A DNA stretch of 64,000 bases, taken from contig OX387182.1 of NCBI GenBank assembly GCA_947561395.2, forward strand, positions 2,304,001-2,368,000, written 5' to 3'. Each line of letters opens with the position of its first letter. Positions within the stretch are counted from its first letter, which is position 1. Both the position numbers and the translations under genes were made by a program. The notes under the pieces are model-generated. The model had not been told where the DNA came from. It was given only the letters and a program-made list of their open reading frames with translations, and made no database searches. Positions 38,501 to 49,190 of the stretch are shown here, one piece after another. This stretch comes from Buxus sempervirens (Eukaryota > Streptophyta > Magnoliopsida > Buxales > Buxaceae).

Positions 38501-41500
38501 AGTTTTGAGTGCGTTTCAATCTTTTGGCCATAACTTTGGCTACGGGTGTTGGAATTGGGCATAAGACCCCAATTTGAAAAGCTCTTTTCGGCGCGCACAC
38601 CGTGGACACCTAGCTTTGCTCTGTGTGCATCTTTTCCAACCTTAAATTCCACTGTTGTCTCCTTCGAATCCCTATTTTTAGTTATTTTTTTGCTATTTCT
38701 GGTAATATTTTGTTTGTCAATTAGGAAGTGATTTTAAACCCGATATGGGCCAGATTTGCCGCATATTGCTTATTTATTATGTATTTCATTTTGGCATGAT
38801 TTTCGGGATTTTGCTGTTTTTAGTAACATTCGGATACTCTGATTTTTTGCTATAAAGTCCGGCTTGTGGACTAATTTTAGACATTGCTTGATTAATAATA
38901 TTCAGTTGAATCTAAGAGACGTATTCTCTGTGTTTTTTGGATGATTTTCTTGTGTTCTTCCCTGTGAATCATTTGTTAGAACTAGTCTACAGAATAATCG
39001 CTTTTCTGTTAGGCATCACAATGTGGGGAAACTTCGCACTCGTAGCTACTGACGAGCTTCAATCCTTCAAACCAATGTTTCCATCAGATTCATAAGCATC
39101 GATTGGGGGTGATTTTTTTTTATAAAAAAAAGCAGCATATTGGACCAGCAATAACTCAGGTGATACCGAGTTGTACCGTCGAAGTCGGAATGGTACCATC
39201 TGCTATGATTCTGACTCAGGCAGCCCAACTCAGTACTGCCCGAGTTTTAATCATCTGGTGAATTGGATGATCTCGGACCGGAATAACAAACTAGGACCAT
39301 CTAGTCCCAATACGGATCGGTATCGCGGGTCCGGTAAACCATGGATAGAAGAAACAAGTTAAAATGGGATGACAACAATAGTAGTGAATTCAATAGAAAA
39401 GGCAATCTAAAATTAGAGCAACTCTGCTTCATTAAGAAAACCTGCAAAAGTGCTATCCGATTTTAAAAGATAAGAAAACGTGTTCCATGATTGGGAAGAA
39501 AATAGAGCTCAAACTTCAACTATGGGAACTTATATATGATCAGTAGCATCCAGCATCTGCACGTTCTCTTGGAGTGAGTGGAACTTCATATGGCAATTAT
39601 CATTGTATGAATCACTAAGTTTTTGGTTGATTCTATTAGGACAAGGAGGTTGGGTTGTCGGTAGCAACACCGCAACATAGTTACCTATTACGTCTAGTGA
39701 TTACCTAATGGAAGCTTATTTGGAAAGCCGAAATTCTTTACATCTACTATAAACCAACCCTAGCTCACATAGGAAGTTTTATTTCCTACCATTCCACAAA
39801 AAAAAACTATCCATGTGGCATAAAGGGCTCACATAACATTTTTATTTCTAAAAATTAAGAAAAATGAAAGATTGGATGGCCATTATACATGTGACAAAAC
39901 ATGAGACAAATATATTATTGAGGCTTGCATAAGTTAAGATATTGTGTACATGACTAATCCTGAGAGTCTCATGTCATATGGATGGTCTCCGTCTCATATT
40001 AAATGGACAGTCTATATTGGAAATTAATTCATCCACTTGGCGGAAAGGGTCCTAACAAAACATCAAACTTAAGCTTTCACTTAAAAAGATAAATAAATGC
40101 TAAAAAAGAAATATTCAAAAACCTATTGAGCCTCCAAAGTGTTAACATTTCGTAAGAAATCTTATCAGAGCCTTTTTCTTACTTTTTTTGGGGTGCATAT
40201 ATTTAATTTTTTCTTATTGTTGACTCATAAAGTAGAGCAACAGTAAGCTTTTCTTGTCAAGAGCATATTTAGTCTTCTATTGTTTTAATCATGTCCACAT
40301 TGACAGCTTATGTGAGCTGGTAATTTTGTTTTTACCATCCTCAGTCACTGACGAAAATCATGTGCTAAAGAATTTTACACATTTTGCTAGATAAAATGTC
40401 AGTTTCTAGTCCGTTTTCGTCTGTATTAAATAATTTTAATGCTGTGCTTTGGCTTAACAGAGTCTTGGGTGAGCAAAATAAAATTCTATAATCTTATAAG
40501 CTTTTATAAACCAAATATTGTCTTCCTTATTAGAAAGAACACATTGGTATAAGTGCATACTGAATAAAGTAAATGTAGGAATTCAACCGTATGAACAATT
40601 TTTATAATCTGATTGTTGAAAAATCAACATGTACCTGTAAATGTGTCAAGATTAGTCATCCAAGGTTGAATATGTTGAGCTAGCTTGATTTTCTCTTGCT
40701 GATCCACCATGGCAGGTTGTTGTAGCAGCATTAATTACATGGTTGGGTTGGTTTATCCCTGGAGAAGCTGGCATTTACCCTAAACGTTGGATACCAAAAG
40801 CTATGGATAAGTTTGAGCTGGCACTGCAGTTTGGTATTTCTGTACTGGTGGTTGCTTGCCCATGTGCCCTTGGATTGGCAACCCCAACAGCTGTTATGGT
40901 GGCTACTGGGAAGGGTGCTTCTCAAGGTGTGCTCATCAAAGGTGGAAATGCACTTGAAAAGGCACACAAGGCAAGACATGGCAGTTACTTTTTCTTAAAC
41001 AATTTAAATTTTATAAAACTAGATTTGTCTAAATCTTTAATCGTATGATTACATTTTAGTTGCAAACTGAAATGTTGTCCAGGCTTGGAAGATGAACTGC
41101 TTTGCTTTCTTGAAACTGCAGGTGAAAACTGTTGTGTTTGATAAAACTGGTACACTGACAGTGGGGAAACCAAAAGTAGTTAGCACAATGCTCTTTACCA
41201 AGTTACCAATGCAGGAGTTCTGTGACATTGTTACTGCTGCAGAGGTGGGTGTTTATATGTAGCACTTCAATCTGTCAGTATTGTTTGTTTTGTCATGTAA
41301 AGCTGATACATTTCCTAATCATTCGTAAACTTTTAATGCCAGGTGAATAGCGAGCATCCTATTGCAAAGTCTGTTGTTGAGCATGCTAAAAAGCTGCGCC
41401 AGCAGTATGGGTCATATTCAGAGCATGTAGCAGAAGCCAAAGAATTTGAGGTTCATCCAGGAGCTGGGGTGAGTGGTGAAATTGGTGGCAAAAAGGTGTT

Positions 41501-43930
41501 GGTTGGGAACAAGAGGCTCATGCTGGCTTGCAATGTGCCAGTGGGTTCTAAGGTAGAGGAATATATATCAGAAACTGAACACCTAGCTCGTACTTGTGTG
41601 CTGGTTGCCGTTGATGGGTGTGTTGCTGGAGCATTTGCAATAACGGATCCTGTTAAGCCAGAAGCAGAGCGTGTTATTTCTTTCCTCCGGTCGATGGGCA
41701 TCTCAAGCATTATGGTTACAGGTGACAACTGGGCTACAGCAACTGCCATAGCAAAGGAAATTGGAATTGAGAAGGTATTTGCAGAGACAGATCCAGTTGG
41801 AAAAGCGGATAAGATCAAAGAGTTACAGGTATGCATGACAGAGTTTCGTTAGTGAAGCACAGTTATTTACTGTGGAGCACCCAATATAAGCCCGTAACTT
41901 TTCTAAGTGGATGTTTGATCTGTTCATTGGATTTTTTTATTTATTTATATTGTCATGGAATAGTGTTTCAGAATTCCACAGATTCCCGGTTAGACATTTC
42001 AAAATTTTGAGCAATCTGATTGGGTCATATGCAATATTTCAAACAATTTTGGATTTCATTCAATTTGCCCGGGGCCAATATTGATGATGAAATCAAGGTT
42101 TAGAGCCTTCCATGTAGTTGCAGTTTAACTTTTAAACTAATGGCACTAGTTTAGTTTAGCTCATTTGGAATAAAACTATTACATCTGAACACAGTGAGTT
42201 TCCATCATAAGTTTGGACCTTCATCCACATGCTTTAAAAGACTTAGCCAGCTTAACTTGGCAGTTTTTTGAAACTTGGTATCAACAGCAGGCTATACTGG
42301 GTTGACTCGGTCAATATCGATAGTATTGGCAAGTTGACTCAGTGGAGCTCAGAAATGGCTCACCAGACTGGCTGATACTACCAAGTCGTATTGGCCAATA
42401 CTGGTTAAAATATGCTCTTTTGTTCATTGCTAGTACCAAGTGAACTTGGACAACGCGACTTTTTATCGACTGAGTTTTAAGCCTATTTAAATTAGTTCAT
42501 GCGGATGCTGAATCTTTTTAGCTGCGATGTTTTGGGGATGTATTTGTTTCTCTAATTATTTATCCTTGTGCTTTCATCTTAAATATTGTTGTCAGTTCAA
42601 AGTGAGATGTGAGAATTTAGGCGTCTTCTCTGTGGTTTTGTGCAGAATTGATCTGGACCAGGTTGTTGGAAAACTCATGAGCCTGCCAAAACTTGCCCAC
42701 TGTAGAAATTCACATGTACTGTGCATATTGTCGTTCTGAGGCACCTTAGTATAGTTTTGTACCATCAAGTATGGTTCTCTAGCTATGCTAAGAGGGTTGT
42801 ACATGATAATAAAGCATAGACTATTCTGGGCCAAGTATATGATTTTTTATTGACATAGGCCTGTTTTAGTTTCTTATGAAAACATTAAGTTCTTGTAAAA
42901 GTGGATTAAACTCTGTCTTGGTGGTTGCTTGAAGACGTGTCATTTCACCAGGTTATTATTGGTAGATATTATTTATATACTTCCTAAATTTTGTTTGTTT
43001 TGAATTCTGGACTTAGGTTAAAGAAGATGTATCCCTGTTCATAAACACTGGAAGAGCAACCTGATGTCGTTTCTTCCACTCTGTTTTATACCATATATGA
43101 CCTGTTAGATTTGTGAGATAGTTTTTTTCTTACTATATATATATATATATATTTTTGATGAGTAATGAAGCTTTCATTAGATCAAAAGAAGAAGGTAGGG
43201 AACCCCACAAGAAGTGGGATCACCCCATAGTACAAGATGAACCAAAAAACATAAACATATAAAAATATACTCTAAGGGGTATCAACATATAACGAGATAC
43301 ATCAAAGTTTTTTTCTTACTATATCCACCCATACGCTTTTTGGTTCTCCTTTATTTTCATCAAAGCAAATACCACTTAGCTGATTGTTTCTCATTCTTAT
43401 ATCTAAATTCCTTGAACTATATATATATATATATATAATTACAGAAAATCAAATAAGTGTCTTAAATGGTACTATGCACTGAGGTTTTGAACTCCAATCT
43501 GCTACAGATGACAGGGACAACTGTGGCCATGGTGGGGGATGGAATAAATGATTCACCAGCCCTGGTGGCAGCTGATATAGGCATGGCAATTGGTGCTGGT
43601 ACAGACGTTGCTATTGAAGCTGCTGATATAGTTCTCATCAAGAGCAACTTGGAAGATGTTATTACTGCAATTGATCTCTCCAGGAAGACCCTCTCTCGGA
43701 TCCGGCTCAATTATGTATGGGCACTGGGCTACAATGTGCTCAGCATGCCAATTGCTGCTGGGATCTTGTTCCCCTTCACTGGAATTCGGCTACCTCCTTG
43801 GCTTGCTGGTGCTTGTATGGCTGCATCATCACTTAGTGTTGTTTGCTCCTCTCTCCTCTTGCAGTCTTATAAGAAGCCTCTGCAAGTCCAAGATCCTCGC
43901 GGGTCAGATGATTACTCAAATTCAGTTTGA
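32533..43930 (+). CDS. HMA5: Copper-transporting P1B-ATPase, HMA5 type, complete, 8 exons
   Basis: This is a heavy-metal P-type ATPase that pumps Cu+ out of the cytosol. Coding exons are 32533-32790, 33802-34547, 34703-35174, 35285-35452, 40716-40970, 41122-41244, 41343-41828 and 43508-43930, 2931 bp in all (976 aa). Two N-terminal metal-binding domains keep CxxC (CASC 47-50, CTSC 121-124); a third copy has lost it, as is usual in plant HMA5 proteins. Core motifs are all present: TGEA at 479, the CPC metal site at 596-598, DKTGT with phosphorylated Asp640, SEHP at 677-680, GDGxND at 846-851, and the late membrane motifs YN(x)4P and MxxSS. Intron 4 is 5.3 kb and repeat-filled. The intron after exon 5 begins GC instead of GT. 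Assignment to Cu+ follows from CPC plus the YN and MxxSS residues; whether it is the orthologue of Arabidopsis HMA5 or a paralogue in that clade is not settled. Confidence 0.95.
32945..33290 (+). mobile_element. Possible LINE RNase-H/tail remnant in HMA5 intron 1
   Basis: The + strand reads [20 protein letters not shown], similar to the W-ERNxRxF block near the end of plant L1 ORF2, followed after a frameshift by [14 protein letters not shown], resembling the KxNxDG start of the RNase-H-like region. Stops break the frame. No tail was identified. Confidence 0.4.
35453..40715 (+). other. HMA5 intron 4 (5.3 kb), repeat-containing
   Basis: The intron carries a LINE-like tail with an antisense ORF (37428-37985), two nearly identical ~55-bp segments around 36120 and 36180 (GTACATAGGGTTTA words), and degenerate sequence at 36300-36450 whose minus strand has a tRNA B-box-like GGTTCGAGTCTG word. 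No further coding exon is needed: exon 4 and exon 5 join in frame within the conserved transmembrane region. Confidence 0.7.
37428..37985 (-). mobile_element. Probable 5'-truncated retroposon with hydrophobic ORF
   Basis: On the minus strand a stop-free frame (first ATG at 37910, 152 codons, ending [11 protein letters not shown]) runs to about 25 nt before an A tract at 37428-37436. The 3' end resembles the LINE ends at 43139 and 6724. The translation has two or three hydrophobic helices ([20 protein letters not shown] region). I do not recognise the protein. It may be a frame shadow of LINE sequence or a captured host fragment. Confidence 0.35.
41829..43507 (+). other. HMA5 intron 7 with repeats
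   Basis: This intron contains degenerate sequence at 42280-42440 rich in TTGACTCAG and GGCCAATACTGG words, a LINE tail (43139-43305) and a TA microsatellite at 43420-43437. The flanking exons join in frame ([16 protein letters not shown]). Confidence 0.8.
43139..43305 (-). mobile_element. 5'-truncated LINE insertion, 19-bp target duplication
   Basis: Perfect 19-bp repeats AGTTTTTTTCTTACTATAT lie at 43120-43138 and 43306-43324. The insert, read on the minus strand, ends CTTCATTACTCATCAAAAAT and TA-rich sequence, which matches the plant L1 3' end type. It is 167 bp long. Confidence 0.85.
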
Positions 43931-44089
43931 ACCCTGCTAGATCCTGATAATTCAGATGTAAACTTGGTGCAAATATGGGACCATGCTTGCCTATCACACA
44001 AAACAGTGAGGGCCATCTGACATCTGCTTAAATTATTAACGCGGCTATGCCTTCTATTGCTCAAAGGTATGTCCAGCATGATTGAAGAA

Positions 44090-44095
44090 AATAAA
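44090..44095 (+). terminator. Candidate poly(A) signal of HMA5
   Basis: AATAAA lies 160 nt after the HMA5 stop codon, followed by T-rich sequence and a TTTG microsatellite at about 44139-44158. It is the first canonical signal downstream. Plant signals are loose, so other sites may be used. Confidence 0.45.
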
Positions 44096-44610
44096 AAGAT
44101 TTCTTACTGTTCTTCTGCTGTCTAATTGATTCTGGATTGTTTGTTTGTTTGTTTGTTTTTTTCTTTTTTGGCTCCTTTTGGGGAAACGAATATTTCTTGT
44201 GAAATTGTGTACATTTTCCTTGTAATTCAGTTGATCAAGTTCAAAAAAGTGCTGGTGTCTTTGTAAATTTCAGTTGATAGCAGACAGGACACATTTGGAT
44301 TGAATGCATTTAAAGGATTGCATCTCAACATTGTGCCACTTGACTGGTTCACATAAAATAAAAGATTTGATCTAAAGAGTCATGGATGTAGTCTGCCTAT
44401 CAAGGAGGTATTTATCATATGAAATGTTTCCTGCATCAAATATGTGACAGATTAAACAGAAAAGCCTCAAACAGTTATGCCCCAGAAAATTTTAATGGAG
44501 GTTGGTTAAATGATTAAAATTTTTTTTTTATAATTATTATATATTAAAAAAAAATTTTAGGGCGATTTTTGGGTTTTCTGGTCAAGCTCCCAAGGTTAAA
44601 TCCCTGGTGA

Positions 44611-44628
44611 CTACCAAAAAAAAAAAAA
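44611..44628 (+). mobile_element. Almost pure poly(A) retroposon insertion with 17-bp duplication
   Basis: GGTTAAATCCCTGGTGA occurs at 44594-44610 and 44629-44645 with only CTACC plus 13 A between the copies. This is the footprint of a target-primed retroposition that copied little beyond the tail. Confidence 0.75.
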
Positions 44629-44828
44629 GGTTAAATCCCTGGTGAGACAGATTCATATCTATAAGTTTAACTTCAAACATATTTTTCATGTGACTGTATA
44701 AAACTTAAAATGTTTTCCGTATTTTATTTTTCTTCAAAAATTTGTCCCACCGTCGGAAAAAAAAAAAATCTTGCCACGTGGATAGATGTAGAATGCAATT
44801 TCCAGAAGATTTCAATCCAATTTGGAGA

Positions 44829-45186
44829 GGGGAATTGTTTTTAATTGATACTTCTTCAAAATAATTCAGATTCAATTATTAAATTCTTGGTAATTGAGAA
44901 ACAGTGATACTTTTTTAAAAGAATTGAAAATGAGTGTTATTTTGCTGTTCATAAAGAATTTATTCTAAAAATATCCACAAAAATTTGTAAATCTTTTGTT
45001 ATTTGGTTTTAAAAAAACGGTTTTCAAGTATGTCAAGGGCATTTATGGAATGAATATTTTATAAACAGTAAAATGATTTTCATTTTCAATTGTTTTTATA
45101 AATATCACTATTTTTTAATTATTAAGAATTAGATGACTGAATCTAAATTATGTTGAAAAATATCACTAAAAATCAATTTTCCTTTG
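44829..45186. mobile_element. TIR MITE (family A copy 3) upstream of the trihelix gene
   Basis: The left end GGGGAATTGTTTTTAATTGA and right end CACTAAAAATCAATTTTCC are inverted relatives. Both arms carry ATTCAGATTCA, then TTCTTGGTAATT or AATTATTAAGAATT, then GTGATA and TTGAAAATGA. It is 358 bp long and ends about 230 bp before the CT-rich leader of the trihelix gene. Confidence 0.75.
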
Positions 45187-45895
45187 AGAGATGGCCAGAA
45201 GAGCCCTAAATCCACGTCAACTTTAGTTGAACGAGAATCATTTTACTTTAGTCCCTTTTTTTTTTTTTGGTAACAATTTTACTTGAGTCCTTGCTATATC
45301 CTGTAGAGCTGCATCATGTTTGGCCAGCTCAGATTAATATACAAACGAGGACGAAACGGGAGATGAAGCTGGACACGTCGGATTAGCGCGGGTTTTGTCC
45401 GGCTCGCTCAAATGCTTCTTCTCTCTCTCTCTCTTTATTTTATTTTTTTTTCTCTCTCCAACTCAAAACGAACTCTCGAGCTCGTCTCTGCGAACCTCTC
45501 TTTGCAGGCAGATAATCGCCATTGTAGATCCCTTTTAAGGTCAGATTCTAACTATTTCAATCTATACAACCCCTGGTTTTGCCTTTTTATGTATTTGTTT
45601 TAGGGATCAAAGGCACTCCTTCGCGGTACAGCAAAGCAGCAATCGTTTTTATTTTCCTTTCCCTTGTCTTTAATATAACTGCTTCTGTTAGTCGTTTTCT
45701 AGAAAGGTGGCTATTGGATCGATAGAATCGGGAATCGTTGTGTTTTATAAATGTCGAGATGGGGAGAAGTGAATCCACTGTTTTGGGTGACTTGTGGTTT
45801 CTATTGCTTTCTTAAGATACCATATTGGAAACCCTAGAAGTTTAAGTTTTGAACCGGAGAAGGAAAATTTGGAGCTTCTTTTTCAGAGATTTCGG

Positions 45896-45988
45896 ATGGA
45901 GATTGCGTTTTACAACTCGAATAAGAAGCGGGGTTATGGAGTTGGACATTTGAACTGCTTTGTTGGTTTAAAACCTCGAAAGTTTTAG
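45896..45988 (+). CDS. Upstream ORF (30 codons) in the leader of the trihelix gene
   Basis: A 30-codon ATG-initiated ORF starts MEIAFYNSNK and ends KPRKF. It stops at 45988, 47 nt before the main ATG at 46036, and is in a different frame. It contains no other recognised feature. If the leader includes this stretch, the uORF would be met first by scanning ribosomes and could lower translation of the trihelix protein. Whether the peptide is conserved is unknown, so it may be a chance ORF. Confidence 0.35.
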   Translation: MEIAFYNSNKKRGYGVGHLNCFVGLKPRKF

Positions 45989-46035
45989 ATTAGAGGAGGA
46001 AAATTTGTTGTTTGTGGGGTTATTGGTGCTTGAAG

Positions 46036-47421
46036 ATGGATAACTCGGTTATGGGCAGCGGCTTTTTATCAGGTCCAGCAGCTGGGGTTTTAGAGCTCGA
46101 TCCTCTGCTGCATAGACACCAGCAGAACCATATAGTTCACCCACCACTATCCCATCACCATCACGTACAAACAATGAACTCTATGGCTGGTATTGAGAGT
46201 GATCACTCGGTTGTTCTTATGGGAGCCAAGGGAGGTGCCCCAAAGGCTATTTCCTTTAACAGTGGTAAAGGGAAGGGGACAAACACCACTATCATTACTA
46301 GAGCTAATAAGAATAACAGTAATACCAGTGAAGATGATGAGCCTAGTTTCATGGAAGATGGGGATGATGCACAATTAAATGGAGTCAAAGGCAAAAAGGG
46401 CTCTCTATGGCAGCGTATGAAATGGACTGATAGCATGGTTAGGCTTCTTATAACAGTGGTTGCTTGTGTTGGTGATGATGGAACAACTGATGGTGCAGAG
46501 GGCCTGAAGAGGAAGCCTGGAATCCTGCAAAAGAAGGGCAAGTGGAAAACTGTGTCAAAGATAATGATAAGTAAGGGTTGTCATGTCTCTCCTCAGCAGT
46601 GTGAGGATAAGTTCAATGATCTGAACAAGAGATACAAGAGGCTAAATGAGATTCTTGGGAAGGGGACTACTTGTAGAGTAGTGGAGAATCCTATACTCTT
46701 GGATTCCATGACCCATATCTCATCTAAGATGAAGGATGATGTCAGGAAAATCTTGAGTTCAAAACACTTGTTTTACAAGGAAATGTGTGCTTACCACAAT
46801 GGGCAGAGGATACCAAATTGTCATGATCTTGATATTCAAGGTTATTCTTTTCCTATCACGAGATGCTCAAAGGATGGAAGTAGCTTTGAGGAGGAAGAAG
46901 AAGATGACAATGAGGACTGTGATGATGTTGATTTGGATAATGAAGATGGCAATAATGCTGACGACGTAGCAGAGAGGATGGAGGAATGTGGCAAGAGGAA
47001 GAAGGTAAATGTAGATGATGACAGTTTCTGGTATCAGTCTGGTGGTCCTGAGAGCTTTGGAGCTGAAATGGCTGGGATATTACAGGATCCCACAAAGTCA
47101 CCTTGGGAGCTAAAGGAGTGGATTAAAAATAGGATGCTGCAACTACAAGAGCAACGTGTCAGTTTCCAGGCTCAGGCATTTGAGTTGGAAAAGCGCCGCT
47201 TTAAGTGGCAGAGATTCTGTGCCAAGAAAGACAGGGAGCTGGAGAGACTGAGATTGGATAACGAGAGGATGAAGCTAGAGAATGAACGGATGGCACTGCA
47301 AGTGAAGCAGAAAGAACTAGAGATAGATTTCAGGAGGTCGGAAGTGCCTTTTAACCCTGTTTCTCTTAGCATGGATAGACATCCAGGAAGAGATCAAGTT
47401 GAATTGGGAAGGGTTCAGTAA
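46036..47421 (+). CDS. Trihelix (GT-factor/Myb-SANT-like) transcription factor, 461 aa
   Basis: This is a single-exon nuclear DNA-binding protein of the trihelix family, similar in layout to the Arabidopsis AT1G21200/AT1G76870 group (assignment from memory of the family). A His-rich N-terminus (about 27-43) is followed by the trihelix domain at about 127-225, with Trp130 and Trp170 as core aromatics and QCEDKFNDLNKRYKRL forming the third-helix region. An acidic stretch runs from 284 to 309. A basic KRKK (320-323) could serve in nuclear import. A long coiled coil at about 362-436 (WQRFCAKKDRELERLRLDNE and onward) probably mediates dimerisation. ATG 46036 was chosen because the upstream in-frame codons lack another ATG. 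The gene is complete, with stop at 47419-47421. No intron is seen in the CDS; a leader intron near 45.5-45.9 kb is possible but not proved. Confidence 0.9.
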   Translation: MDNSVMGSGFLSGPAAGVLELDPLLHRHQQNHIVHPPLSHHHHVQTMNSMAGIESDHSVVLMGAKGGAPKAISFNSGKGKGTNTTIITRANKNNSNTSEDDEPSFMEDGDDAQLNGVKGKKGSLWQRMKWTDSMVRLLITVVACVGDDGTTDGAEGLKRKPGILQKKGKWKTVSKIMISKGCHVSPQQCEDKFNDLNKRYKRLNEILGKGTTCRVVENPILLDSMTHISSKMKDDVRKILSSKHLFYKEMCAYHNGQRIPNCHDLDIQGYSFPITRCSKDGSSFEEEEEDDNEDCDDVDLDNEDGNNADDVAERMEECGKRKKVNVDDDSFWYQSGGPESFGAEMAGILQDPTKSPWELKEWIKNRMLQLQEQRVSFQAQAFELEKRRFKWQRFCAKKDRELERLRLDNERMKLENERMALQVKQKELEIDFRRSEVPFNPVSLSMDRHPGRDQVELGRVQ

Positions 47422-48190
47422 CTTCTTTGCACATACTTGGCATCCTGGCATCTTCAACTTGTACCTTAAAGCATCATAATCACTAACCTTCTAGAGCTCA
47501 TTTAGTTTCTGAAATCCTGTTTTGCCTGATGAACTTTGTGCTGTACAGTTGAGGAGGTGGCATCAACAGCTTCTCATCGCAATTTTCTCTATCTTCAGGT
47601 CTTGTAAAAGGTGTTTAGTTCTTGTATTTATATTTTTGAGCTTTTAACTGCCGTTTCCTATCTGCTGAAACATGTTGGTGGATGACCAAAAAGAGATCGG
47701 GTCTTATGTTTTTGAATGAGAATGTTCCAGTTAACATATAAATATTTCCTTTTCTTCTGATCTCGAATTATATTATCTAGATTAAAAAATCTACAAAATC
47801 CTGGCCCAGCGAGCCGGCTTCTCTTCTTTTGATCTTTTGAATATGTGAAAGTAATTAATTTACAGACTTGGAGATGAAAATGAGCTATCTTTTTGTTCAG
47901 CCTTTAAGATTTACTCGATATTACACGTCTTTGATGTAACTAAACTTCCTCTATGCCCTGCTGTTGAGCTATTGCTTTCTTTAAAATTCTAATTTGTCTA
48001 CAAGGGTGCAATTTCTTTAGAAAATACTGTTGAAGTTCTTCATCAAGGTTATAATGCCCCTTTTGTACATTTTCTCTTAGTGACAGCTGTACCATGAAAG
48101 CAACATGTCTCTTCTGTTCAAATGATTTTATCATTTAAATGCCTGTGTGGTGAATCTGTGTTGATTGCTAAATGGGCTCCTTTTGATTGC
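47422..48190 (+). other. 3' flank of the trihelix gene
   Basis: This holds the probable 3' UTR, with CAUAAAUAUUU-type AT-rich sequence near 47735-47750. No other gene or transposon was seen. Confidence 0.5.
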
Positions 48191-48194
48191 TTTC

Positions 48195-49190
48195 TTTTTT
48201 TCAATGGTTAATGGAGAGATACATTATAAATATGAAGTGAAAGGTAAAAATATCAGAAGGGACCCATGAGATATGGGAATCCTCAAGTGCAGCAGTCAAT
48301 AAAAAACTAAATAAAGAACAAAATACATCAAGAACTAAACAAGAAAAGAAACTGTATACCAATTTCATATCACATCATCATCATCAGAAGGCAGTCCTCA
48401 CCAAAGTGGGGTCGGCGACATGAATCTTTTCTCTCTATCCCGCTACGTCAAAAATCATATCTTCCGTTAATTTAAGTTTTTGTTAGTCTTGTTTGATTGA
48501 CTCCGTCCTTGTCTTTTTAGGTCTTCCTCTTGATCTCTTAGGCCCTTCAATTTCGTATCACATATCCAATAGAAATAGATCTGAGTTCCTCCCTGATGCC
48601 AATCCAAGACAAAGCAAGTGATGAAATTGGAAGGAAACCAACCACCTCACAATGAATGAACACATGTTCCAATGATTCTTCATTTTTATGCACAAAATAC
48701 ACATGCTAGGACAGATAGCCAAGTATTCCCTTCTCTTTTGGAGATTATTGAGAGTGTTTATAGCATTAAGTAAAGCAGTCCACATAAAGGCCAAAATTTT
48801 ATGGTGATCTGGAGCATGCCAATGGAAAGGAGGAAGAAATAGAGGGCTAACATTCCTGAGATTAGAGTATAGATGTTCAAAAAGGAGCAGGTGGAGGAAA
48901 AAAAATGAGGAGAAGGGGACCGACTGCACCTATCTAACATGAGGAGATCAATTGTAACCTGGCTAAACTCTTTTAACATAGAGGCAAGCTCCTCCAACTC
49001 TTGAGTATCTAAAACAAAGGGATCTACTACAAGATGCAATCTGAAATGTCTTGGGTAGTTGTGAGAAAGCGAGGAATTCCTCTACCAATGATCTTCCCGT
49101 AACTACAAAGAGGACCCATAATGTAGAATAGGTTTCACGAAAGGGTAGAATTGGGAAGCAAGAGCAGAAATAGCTTTCCAAGGGCTATTA
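48195..49190 (-). mobile_element. L1-type LINE fragment (3' part of ORF2)
   Basis: The minus strand encodes a degraded zinc-binding RT-associated region: FMWTALLNAINTLNNLQKRR, then CPSMCILC at about 48720-48690, followed by NHWNM where functional elements have a Cys-His pair. A T run at 48201-48207 marks the 3' end. Frameshifts break it into three overlapping frames. A second retroposon is nested inside at 48375-48547. Confidence 0.75.
48375..48547 (-). mobile_element. RTE-type LINE 3' end nested in the L1, 15-bp TSD
   Basis: CAATTTCRTATCACA flanks it at 48360-48374 and 48548-48562 (one mismatch). On the minus strand it reads an RGRPKKTRTESIKQD stretch, KLTEDMI, and REKIHVADPTLVRTAF, the usual RTE C-terminus, then a stop and a (GAT)n tail. 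Only the last ~55 codons remain. Confidence 0.85.

Noticed and set aside
46147-47372. Several ORFs overlapping the trihelix CDS on both strands
   Set aside because: They are shadows of the trihelix reading frame, with composition explained by its codons.
48558-48929. Host gene with Cys-rich domain on the minus strand
   Set aside because: The NLQKRR…CxxxCxxC order is that of the RT-associated zinc region of L1 LINEs and the frame is broken.
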